A stretch of 64,000 bases of DNA, from assembly GCF_041261445.1 (NCBI RefSeq), contig NZ_JBGCCU010000039.1, positions 1 to 64,000 of the forward strand, in the 5' to 3' direction. The stretch is from Catenulispora sp. EB89. GTDB taxonomy: Bacteria > Actinomycetota > Actinomycetes > Streptomycetales > Catenulisporaceae. Both the position numbers and the translations under genes were made by a program. The notes under the pieces are model-generated. The model had not been told where the DNA came from. It ran no database searches and saw nothing but the letters and a program-made list of their open reading frames with translations. Position 1 is the first letter of the stretch. Each line of letters starts with the position of its first letter. This document shows, one piece after another, positions 1-6,859 of the stretch.

Positions 1-200
1 GCTGCACCGGCCTGGGTAGCCGCGCCAGCCTGGGCAGCTGCACCGGCCTGGGTAGCCGCGCCAGCCTGGGCAGCTGCACCGGCCTGGGTAGCCGCACCAA
101 CCTGGCCAGCTGCACCAGCCTGGCCAGCCGCGCCAACCTGGGTAGCCGCGCCAACCTGGGTAGCCGCGCCGGCCTGGGCAGCCGCACCAGCCTGGCCAGC
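1..200 (-). repeat. 18-bp coding minisatellite (hexapeptide repeat) inside the S66 gene
   Basis: About eleven 18-bp units occur in tandem. On the minus strand they encode hexapeptides such as QAGAAA, QAGAAT, QVGAAT and QAGAAG. A 9-nt Arg/Gly/Val-rich variant (about 201-236) links them to the peptidase domain. The array continues beyond the left edge, so its full length is unknown. It stays in frame with the S66 frame throughout. Confidence 0.9.
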
Positions 201-809
201 CCTACCAACCCGGCCAACCCGACCGGCCCGGCCGGGGCGCCAGCACTCCCACGTCGGGCTCGTGGGCAGCGCACCGATCGCCTCGGTCCCGGTCAGCAGC
301 CTGAAGTAGAGCTGCTCGAGTTCCGCCTGGCGCGCCGCATCCGCCGACCGCCAGTGTCCGCCGAAGCCCGGGACGGCCATGTCGGCGTGGAATCCGACCA
401 GACCCGTGCGCGCGTACAGCGCCAAGTGCAGCAGCGAGACGTCGCTGTAGCCGAGGATCGGTTTGGGGTCGGCCCTGATCGCGTCGAGGTCGATCAGGTC
501 GAGGTAGCCGAACACCGTCTGGCCGCCGTCGCTGGCGACGATCGCGCGTACCTCGGGATCCCGCAGCAGGCCGTTGAGTTCTTCGGCGATCTCCGCCGGC
601 GAGGCCGCGCTCCACCAGTGGTTCCGTCCCACTTCGTTGAGCGGAGCTCGGCGCACGCGGAATCCCATCCGCTCGAACACCGCTACCGTCTGCTCGACGT
701 TGGGCTCGTACTCGGCCGGTAGCGGACCGGACAACGCTGCGATGACGACCAGGTCTCCGGGTCTCAGGGCACGTGGTCGAAGCAGGCGGGGCAGTGCGGA
801 GACGGTCAT
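1..809 (-). CDS. Peptidase family S66 (LD-carboxypeptidase/MccF-like), C-terminal part outside window
   Basis: The reading frame runs from an ATG at 809 to the left edge without a stop, so only about 269 codons are present and the C-terminal domain is missing. The N-terminal part is a typical S66 domain: an opening region LRPGDLVVIAALSGP, a conserved SDGGQTVFGYLDLID segment, and the nucleophile motif GYSDVSLLHLALYARTGL (Ser of GYSD). S66 enzymes cut the L,D bond of murein tetrapeptides or inactivate microcin-C-type peptide nucleotides; which applies here cannot be told. After TSPTWECWRPG, where family members start the C-terminal domain carrying the Glu and His of the triad, the protein switches to a long Gly/Ala/Gln repeat. 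No Shine-Dalgarno is visible before the ATG, so it may be leaderless. Confidence 0.82.
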   Translation of the reverse strand, partial: MTVSALPRLLRPRALRPGDLVVIAALSGPLPAEYEPNVEQTVAVFERMGFRVRRAPLNEVGRNHWWSAASPAEIAEELNGLLRDPEVRAIVASDGGQTVFGYLDLIDLDAIRADPKPILGYSDVSLLHLALYARTGLVGFHADMAVPGFGGHWRSADAARQAELEQLYFRLLTGTEAIGALPTSPTWECWRPGRAGRVGRVGRAGQAGAAAQAGAATQVGAATQVGAAGQAGAAGQVGAATQAGAAAQAGAATQAGAAAQAGAATQAGA

Positions 810-926
810 CGCGCCAGTGTTGCCGGTGTGATCTGTGGGGTCACCTGACTTTCGCCGGTGTTGATGCCCGGGCTGACACGGGACTTGACACCAGAGTTAA
901 GACTGGAGCTAAGAACAAGCCGAAAA

Positions 927-966
927 GCCGAGGCCACCGCGAGAAAATCCCCGCGGCGGCCTCGGC
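927..966 (-). terminator. Intrinsic terminator of the first beta-propeller/ricin gene
   Basis: Arms 927-941 and 952-966 pair over 15 positions with one mismatch around a 10-nt loop. On the minus strand the hairpin begins about 17 nt after the stop codon and is followed by TTTT. It separates this gene from the S66 gene downstream on the same strand. Confidence 0.8.
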
Positions 967-982
967 TCTGAGCCGCTGTCGA

Positions 983-3484
983 CTAGCTCAGCGTCCACTG
1001 CTGGAGCGCGGAGCCGGTGTCCGTCTCCTGCGTCACCGGCGCGCTGGCGGCGGTCGACGCCGTCGTCAGCAGCAGTCCGGTGTGGTTGTTCTTCAACGTC
1101 CACGAGCCTGACGGCAGCTGCGTCGCCGTCCAGCGCTGATTCACCGCCCCGGAGCACGACCACTGGATCACCGCGGTCCCCGGCGCCGTGTTCCCGCCGT
1201 TGTCGTCCGCGCACAGGCCCGAGTCGCCGTTCGTCAGCGTGTAGCTGCCGTCGGTCTGGCGTGCGAACGTCCACTGGCTCGTGGTGCCCGAAGCGGCGCC
1301 GGTCACCAGCTGGTCGCCGCCGTTCTTCGAACCGTTCGGCGTTTCCAGTGCCTGCCCCGAATTCGTCAGCGTGTGCACGCCTGACAGGTCCACCGGCTTC
1401 GGGCTCACCGCGTAGGTGAACGTGGTGCTCGCCGAGGCGTGGCCGGAGGAGGCGGTCACGGTAACCGGGGACGTCCCCGGTTCCGTCGGCGTGCCGCTGA
1501 CCAGGCCGCTGCGGGCGTCGATCGTCAGGCCCGCGGGCAGGCCGGTCGCCGAGTAGCGCAGCTGCCGGCCCTTGGAGTCGCTGCCGTTGACCTGCACGCT
1601 CGTCGCGGTCCCGACCACGCCGCTCTGGTTCCCCGGCGTCGCCACGTGCACGACCTCAGGCCCCTGCCCCGGGTGCGCCGGCGTGAACGTCAGCGTCTGC
1701 TCCGAGGGCTGACGCCCGCCGCCGACCGCGCTGCCGGAGGTGTCCGTCCACGTCCGCACCGGCGTGGTCTCCGCCGAGCGCGACGCGTCCCACGCCATCC
1801 CCAGCGCCAGCCCGCTGTCCCGGTTCACCAGCCGGAACGAGCCCGGCGAGCCGGCGTTCGGCACCGCGAACCACTCCTGGCCCACGCTCGGGCCGGACGC
1901 GCCGATCGCCGTCGCCGACGGATCCGTGCCCCAGGCGCGCGCCGCGGTCTTGGCGGAGTCCACCCCGAGCGCGTCCCCGGTCGCGGCGTTCACCACGGTG
2001 TACGACCCGTCGCCGGTCGGCGCGATCGACCACGCCGCCTGGGCCCAGCCGTAGTACGCGTCCAGCGACGTCACCTGCGAGCTGCCTGCGGTCTGCGCCA
2101 ACACCCGGCCGTTGCCGCTGTTGATGACCACGTTCTGGCCCTGCGGCACCACCGGACGCGCCGGGGCCGAGCTGCCGATCGTGACGTCCGCGTACTCCCC
2201 GTCCGAGGTCGCGCAGGCGATCGAGCAGTACGAGCGGAACGTCTTGCCGACGATCGTCGGGCTCCACTGGTTCGCGCTGTCCGCGAACCACCGGTACCAG
2301 GACCCGGACACGTAGCTGCCCGAGTCGCCGATCAGGCGCCACTTCTGGGTGGCGAGGTTGTCGGTGGCGTAGAACTGTTGCGGCTCTTTGCCGGTCTGGC
2401 CGACCGTCTCCGGCTCGCCGATGTAGAGGCCCAGGTAGGCGTCGTAGGTGATGTTCATGATGAACAGCGGCGACTTGGTCGGCAGCTTCCCGGCGGCCAT
2501 CTGCTGGTCGGCGGTGCCGGTGTTGGCCGGGTTGTAGTCGTGCGCCGGGTCGGTGTAGCCGGTCGGGTTCGCGGCGTCCGCCGGCTCCATGTTGCTCTCC
2601 AGCCCGCCGATGCCGGGCTGCGACCAGCTGCCGTTGTACCACTTCTGCCAGGTCCCGGCCGCCATCTTGCCGCTGATCGGGGCGCGCGCGACGTGCGCCA
2701 GGCCGCCGTTCTGCTTGCCGCCGGTGCCCGGCTTGTTGACGATGCGAGAGCCGTAGAACACGTAGAAGTAGCCGGACGCCGGGTCCACGAACAGGCGCTG
2801 GTCGCCGTCGCCGTAGTCGTACGTCTGGTTCGGGAAGGCCTTGGTGTCGTTGCGGGCGGTGCTGTACGGCGAGGTGATCGCGTGCCCGAGGATCGACCAG
2901 GTCTTGCCGTGGTCGTGCGAGACCGCGTAGTCGATGGCGTCGTAGTGCAGGCCGTCGCCGAAGGGCTGCGGGGTGAACTCGTTGTGCACCAGGCCGTACC
3001 AGTCGCCGGTGTCCGGGTCGACCCACGTCCCGGACAGGTCGCAGTAGTTGCGCTGCGAGTAGTAGCCGGTGCCGTTGTTCATGTAGGTCGACTCAAGCCC
3101 GGTCGGGCTGTTGTTGCAGCGCCAGGTGGTGTCCTTGTTCGAGTCCTGGGCGTTGGCCGGGTTCACCGCGTTGCTCAGGCCGGTGTCCAGCGTCGCGTCG
3201 TCGAAGCTCGTGCCGCTGTAGAACTCCCACGAGCGCGGGTCGGTCTTGGCGTACAGCGAGTACGACTCCTGGAAGTGGAACGAGCCGTCGGCGTCGAGGT
3301 AGGCCGACGCCGGGGTGTCGTCCGGGTACGCGAAGCTGTTCACGGCACCGATCGAGATCTGGTACGTGGGCTTGGCGCCGGACGCCGCCGACGCCGCCGA
3401 CGCTTGGCCCGAAGGCAGCAACGCCATGGCGGCGACCGCTGCCACAGCGGTCGTCACGGCGAGGGATTTGCGCGGGTGTCGCAC
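983..3484 (-). CDS. Secreted BNR-type beta-propeller protein with ricin-type lectin domains (paralogue 1)
   Basis: An 833-aa exported protein. The start is the GTG at 3484, preceded by GGAG; its paralogue has the identical GGAGTACCTGTG start region. Residues 1-30 form a signal peptide (RHPRK, Ala-rich core, ASA). Residues about 40-480 look like a BNR/sialidase-type propeller with an Asp-box (S189-H-D191-H-G193-K-T195-W196) and conserved segments HNEFTPQPFGDGLHYDAIDY and DGDQRLFVDPASGYFYV. A ricin-like region follows, then a putative Ig module (YSATGLPAGLTID...SGLVSGTP), then a C-terminal ricin B lectin domain ending in QQW. It probably binds or cleaves extracellular polysaccharide; substrate unknown and catalytic residues not assignable. 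The gene ends at a strong hairpin and is probably monocistronic. Confidence 0.85.
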   Translation of the reverse strand: MRHPRKSLAVTTAVAAVAAMALLPSGQASAASAASGAKPTYQISIGAVNSFAYPDDTPASAYLDADGSFHFQESYSLYAKTDPRSWEFYSGTSFDDATLDTGLSNAVNPANAQDSNKDTTWRCNNSPTGLESTYMNNGTGYYSQRNYCDLSGTWVDPDTGDWYGLVHNEFTPQPFGDGLHYDAIDYAVSHDHGKTWSILGHAITSPYSTARNDTKAFPNQTYDYGDGDQRLFVDPASGYFYVFYGSRIVNKPGTGGKQNGGLAHVARAPISGKMAAGTWQKWYNGSWSQPGIGGLESNMEPADAANPTGYTDPAHDYNPANTGTADQQMAAGKLPTKSPLFIMNITYDAYLGLYIGEPETVGQTGKEPQQFYATDNLATQKWRLIGDSGSYVSGSWYRWFADSANQWSPTIVGKTFRSYCSIACATSDGEYADVTIGSSAPARPVVPQGQNVVINSGNGRVLAQTAGSSQVTSLDAYYGWAQAAWSIAPTGDGSYTVVNAATGDALGVDSAKTAARAWGTDPSATAIGASGPSVGQEWFAVPNAGSPGSFRLVNRDSGLALGMAWDASRSAETTPVRTWTDTSGSAVGGGRQPSEQTLTFTPAHPGQGPEVVHVATPGNQSGVVGTATSVQVNGSDSKGRQLRYSATGLPAGLTIDARSGLVSGTPTEPGTSPVTVTASSGHASASTTFTYAVSPKPVDLSGVHTLTNSGQALETPNGSKNGGDQLVTGAASGTTSQWTFARQTDGSYTLTNGDSGLCADDNGGNTAPGTAVIQWSCSGAVNQRWTATQLPSGSWTLKNNHTGLLLTTASTAASAPVTQETDTGSALQQWTLS

Positions 3485-3610
3485 AGGTACTCCGTTCAGT
3501 CCCCTACCAACCCCCGGTACGGGTCCTGCGGACCCTTGATCCGGGGGCGCGGCGTGGGCCCATGAGTTCATCCGATTGTCCAGATGGTTATCTCGCAAGA
3601 TCGAGCAGAC

Positions 3611-3653
3611 AGTCGAGCATTCTCAAGCAGAATCCAAGTCGGCGCGGAGAAAA
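3611..3653 (-). promoter_or_regulatory. Shared 43-bp upstream element, copy 1
   Basis: This block matches 6251-6293 at 37 of 43 positions and lies 127 nt upstream of the GTG start of paralogue 1. Read on the minus strand it begins TTTTCTCCGCGC and contains TTGGATTCTGCT and GCTCGACT. Conservation in two non-coding positions suggests a common promoter or operator. Confidence 0.65.
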
Positions 3654-3656
3654 GTG

Positions 3657-3690
3657 CAGGCGCCCGGACCGTTGTCGATCCGGGCGCCTG
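3657..3690 (-). terminator. Intrinsic terminator of beta-propeller/ricin paralogue 2
   Basis: A perfect 12-bp stem (3657-3668 with 3679-3690) around a 10-nt loop lies 24 nt beyond the stop of paralogue 2. On the minus strand it is followed by CACTTTTCT. Confidence 0.85.
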
Positions 3691-3714
3691 ACGCGTTTCG
3701 TAACTACTTCACCG

Positions 3715-6192
3715 TTAGTTGACGGTCCACTGCTGAAGCGCCGACCCGCTGTTCGTCTGCTGCGTGACCAGCGCCCCGTTCGACGTCGAAGCCGTCGTCA
3801 CCAGCAGCCCGCTGTTCACGTTCGTCAACGTGTACGCACCGCTGCTCAGACGCGTCGCCGTCCAGTGCTGGTTGGCGTTCCCGGTGCAGGTCCACTGGAT
3901 CACCGACGTCCCCGGCGTCGTGAACCCGCCGTTGTCGTCCATGCACAGCTGCGACTGCTGGTTCTGGATCTGGTACGAGCCGTCCGACTGCTGTGTGAAC
4001 ACCCACTTCTGGTTCGATCCGCCGTTCGGCGACCAGGTGATCAGCTGCGTGCCGGCGGTCGTGGAGTGGTTCGGGTCGTCCAGCGCCTGGCCCGACGCGG
4101 TCAGCGTGTGCGTGCCGGTCAGGTTCGGCGGCGCCGACCCGACGGTCCAGGTGAACGTCGTCGATCCGCTCGCGGTCCCCGACGAGGCGGTCACCGTCAC
4201 GTTCGACGAACCGGCCGTGGTCGCCGTGCCGGAGATCAGTCCGGAGGAGCTGATCGACAGCCCGGCCGGCAGCCCGGTCGCGGAGTACGTCAGGGCGTTG
4301 TTCTTGCTGTCCGAGGCGGTGATCTGCAGCGAGGCCGTGGTGTTCACGGTCGTGGTCTGCGTTCCCGGGTTCGCCACCGTCACCGTCTCGGCGCCCGACG
4401 ACGTCACCGGCGTGAGCGCCAGCGCCTGCTCCGCCGCGGTCCGGCCGCCGCCGACGCTGCTGCCCGAGGTGTCGGTCCAGGCGCGCGTCGGGGTGGTCTC
4501 GGCGAGCCGCGAGGTGTTCGACGACAGTGCCAGCACCAGGCCGCTGTACCTGTTGACCAGCTTGTAGCTGCCGCTCGCGCCGGTCACCGGCACGATCCAC
4601 CACTGCTGCCCGACGCTGCCGGTCCCGCCGGACAGCGTCGTCGCGGTCGGCGCGGTGCCCCAGGCCCGGCTGGAGGTCGTCGACGAGTCGACGCCGAGGG
4701 CCTGGCCGGTCGAGGAGTTGGTGATGCGGTAGGAGCCGTCGCCGTTGGCGGTGAACTGCCACGCCTCCAGCGTCGAGCCGGTCGCGGCGGCGTCGGAGGT
4801 GGTCGCCGTACTGCTCGCGACCTGCGCCAGCACGCGGCCCGCGGAGGTGCCGATCGTGTAGGACTTGGTGGTGTCCACCGGCGGCTGCGCCGGCGCGGTG
4901 GAGCCGATCGTCTCGTTGGTGTACAGCGAGCCGGCGTTGTTCACGCAGGCCACCGAGCAGTACGCGCGGAACGACTTGCCGACGATGGTCGGGTTCCACT
5001 TGTCGCCGCTGTCGGCGAACCACCGGTACCAGGACCCCTGGGTGTAGGAGGACCCCGAGTCGCCGACGTAGTACCACTTCTGTGTCGACAGGTCGTCGGT
5101 GACGTAGTACTGCTGCGGCTGCGTGCCGGACACGACCTCGGGCGTGCCGAGGTACAGGCCCAGGTAGGCGTTGTAGGTGATGTTCATGATGAACAGCGGC
5201 GACTTCGAGGGCAGCTGCCCGGCCGACACCTGCTGGTCCACGGTCCCGGTGTTGGCCGGGTCGTAGTCGTTGGCCGGGGCGGTGTAGCCGGTCGGGTTGC
5301 TGGAGTCGACCGGCTCCATGTTGCTCTCCAGGCCGCCGACACCGGGCTGCGTCCAGGCGCCGTTGTACCACTTCTGCCAGGTCCCGGTCGCCATCTTGCC
5401 GCTGATCGGGGCGCGCGCGACGTGCGCCAGCCCGCCGGTGCTGCCGCCGACGCCGCCCTTGGGGACCACGCGGGAGCCGTAGTAGACGTAGAAGTAGCCG
5501 GACGCGGTGTCCACGTACAGCCGCTGGTCGCCGTCGCCGTAGTAGTACGTCTGGTTCGGGAACGCCGTCGTGTCGTTGCGGGTGGTGCTGTACGGCGAGG
5601 TGATCGCGTGGCCCTCGATCTTCCAGGTCATACCCCGGTCGGTGGACACGGCGTAGTCGATGGCGTCGTAGTGCAGGCCGTCGCCGAAGGGCTGCGGCGT
5701 GAACTCGTTGTGCACCAGACCGACCCAGTTGCCGGTGTCGGGGTCGACCCACATCCCGATCAGGTCGCAGAAGTTCGGCTGGGTGTAGCCCGAGCCGGAC
5801 CCGGCGCTGGTGCTGGACAGGCCGGTCGGGCTGTTGTCGCAGCGCCAGGTGGTGTTGTTGTTCGCGTCCTGGGAGTTGGCCGGGTTGACCGAGTTGCTGA
5901 TCGTCGTGTTCAGGCCGGCGCTGTCGAAGTCGGTGCCGGAGTAGAACTGCCAGACCCGGCTGTCGGTCGACCCGTAGCCCGAGTAGGACTCCTGGAAGTA
6001 GAACGTGCCGTCGCGGTCGACGAACGCCCCGGCCGGGGAGTCGGACTGCGCCGAGAAGGTGCCGTTCGAGCCGATGGTGACGGTGTACGTGGCGTTCGGC
6101 GGCGTCGCCGAGGCGCTGCCCGGCGTCAGCGCGCCGACGCCGGCCAACGCGCCGGCGGCGAGGGACGCCAGGAGGGTTTTGCGGAGTCTCAC
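3715..6192 (-). CDS. Secreted BNR-type beta-propeller protein with ricin-type lectin domains (paralogue 2)
   Basis: An 825-aa paralogue of the next gene downstream with the same domain order: signal peptide 1-29 (MRLRKTLLASLAAGALAGVG...ASA), propeller with an Asp-box (S183-T-D185-R-G187-M-T189-W190), ricin-like region, Ig-like module (TYSATGLPAGLSISSSGLIS) and C-terminal ricin B domain with QxW and a final QQW. The GTG start at 6192 has GGAAGGAG seven bases upstream. Tandem duplication with loss of the intergenic space is the simplest origin. Both copies are intact, which argues for retained or divergent substrate specificity. The ricin modules suggest carbohydrate attachment outside the cell. 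The enzymatic activity, if any, is not evident. Confidence 0.85.
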   Translation of the reverse strand: MRLRKTLLASLAAGALAGVGALTPGSASATPPNATYTVTIGSNGTFSAQSDSPAGAFVDRDGTFYFQESYSGYGSTDSRVWQFYSGTDFDSAGLNTTISNSVNPANSQDANNNTTWRCDNSPTGLSSTSAGSGSGYTQPNFCDLIGMWVDPDTGNWVGLVHNEFTPQPFGDGLHYDAIDYAVSTDRGMTWKIEGHAITSPYSTTRNDTTAFPNQTYYYGDGDQRLYVDTASGYFYVYYGSRVVPKGGVGGSTGGLAHVARAPISGKMATGTWQKWYNGAWTQPGVGGLESNMEPVDSSNPTGYTAPANDYDPANTGTVDQQVSAGQLPSKSPLFIMNITYNAYLGLYLGTPEVVSGTQPQQYYVTDDLSTQKWYYVGDSGSSYTQGSWYRWFADSGDKWNPTIVGKSFRAYCSVACVNNAGSLYTNETIGSTAPAQPPVDTTKSYTIGTSAGRVLAQVASSTATTSDAAATGSTLEAWQFTANGDGSYRITNSSTGQALGVDSSTTSSRAWGTAPTATTLSGGTGSVGQQWWIVPVTGASGSYKLVNRYSGLVLALSSNTSRLAETTPTRAWTDTSGSSVGGGRTAAEQALALTPVTSSGAETVTVANPGTQTTTVNTTASLQITASDSKNNALTYSATGLPAGLSISSSGLISGTATTAGSSNVTVTASSGTASGSTTFTWTVGSAPPNLTGTHTLTASGQALDDPNHSTTAGTQLITWSPNGGSNQKWVFTQQSDGSYQIQNQQSQLCMDDNGGFTTPGTSVIQWTCTGNANQHWTATRLSSGAYTLTNVNSGLLVTTASTSNGALVTQQTNSGSALQQWTVN

Positions 6193-6250
6193 AGGTACTC
6201 CTTCCGAGGGGTGGGGATTGCCCGAGAGTTATCTCTCACCGGCGGGCGCG

Positions 6251-6293
6251 AGTCGAGCTTTTCCGAGCAGAATCCAAGGCCGCGCGGAGAAAA
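6251..6293 (-). promoter_or_regulatory. Shared 43-bp upstream element, copy 2
   Basis: Matches 3611-3653 at 37 of 43 positions. It sits 59 nt upstream of the GTG start of paralogue 2, closer than copy 1 is to its gene. It also lies just upstream of the divergent GNAT gene. Confidence 0.65.
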
Positions 6294-6331
6294 ACACAGC
6301 GGTGCGACGCTCGAAATGTAAGGTGTGAGAC

Positions 6332-6793
6332 GTGACTTTGGATGTGACGATTCGCCAGGCCCGACCCGAGGAAGCCGCCGTGCTGACCGAGCTGGTCATG
6401 CGCTCCAAGGCCCATTGGGGCTACAGCGAGGAGTTCATGGAGAGCTGCCGGGAGGAGCTCAGGGTCCACGCTGACGAGATGGTTCCGGCGCGCATGACGG
6501 TCGCCGAGACCGCCGGCCGCGTCGTGGCCGTCTCGACGCTGGAAGGGGAGCCGCCGGAGGCTGAGCTCGGGAGCCTGTTCGTCGATCCGGACATGATCGG
6601 CAAGGGCGTGGGACGCCGGTTGCTCCAGCACATGCTCGAAACCGCGCGCGGCATCGGGGTCCGCACTGTCGTTCTCGATGCGGACCCCAACGCCGAGCCG
6701 TTCTACGAGGCGAGGGGCTTCATCCGGGTGGGAGTCGTGCCTTCAGGCTCGATTCCCGGGCGGACGCTCAACCGGTACGCCCTCGACCTCTGA
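6332..6793 (+). CDS. GNAT family N-acetyltransferase
   Basis: A 153-aa single GNAT domain. The core acetyl-CoA motif is visible as LGSLFVDPDMIGKGVGRRLLQHMLETA (Q/RxxGxG/A type loop GKGVGRR), followed by the family beta5-alpha4 segment VLDADPNAEPFYEARGF. The start is GTG at 6332 with AAGG upstream. It is transcribed divergently from the beta-propeller gene and convergently with the GH20 gene, so it is probably a single-gene unit. The acetylated substrate (small molecule or protein) cannot be predicted. Confidence 0.85.
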   Translation: MTLDVTIRQARPEEAAVLTELVMRSKAHWGYSEEFMESCREELRVHADEMVPARMTVAETAGRVVAVSTLEGEPPEAELGSLFVDPDMIGKGVGRRLLQHMLETARGIGVRTVVLDADPNAEPFYEARGFIRVGVVPSGSIPGRTLNRYALDL

Positions 6794-6845
6794 TCCGAGT
6801 GATCCAAGTGGTCCGAGTGGTCCGAGTGGTCCGAGTGGTCCGAGT
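6792..6845. repeat. 9-bp tandem repeat, six copies
   Basis: Six tandem copies of a 9-mer (consensus GGTCCGAGT; the first two copies begin GATCC) fill the gap between the convergent GNAT and GH20 genes. The first copy overlaps the GNAT stop codon. No hairpin is formed and no coding role is apparent. Confidence 0.9.
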
Positions 6846-6859
6846 GCTGCGTCGCCCGC

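Noticed and set aside
202-615. 137-aa minus-strand ORF at the left end
   Set aside because: It is out of frame with the S66 peptidase, Arg-rich and without family features; the peptidase frame on the same strand explains the region.
885-915. TTGACA-like promoter on the plus strand
   Set aside because: No acceptable -10 at the right spacing and no gene downstream other than a convergent one.
3485-3598. N-terminal extension of paralogue 1 from a TTG at 3598
   Set aside because: It precedes the signal peptide, has no ribosome site and is absent from the paralogue; GTG 3484 has the same start context as the paralogue.
1439-6321. Long plus-strand ORFs (708 and 919 aa) across the beta-propeller genes
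   Set aside because: Arg/Val/Ala-rich antisense translations of clear minus-strand genes; a typical high-GC artefact.
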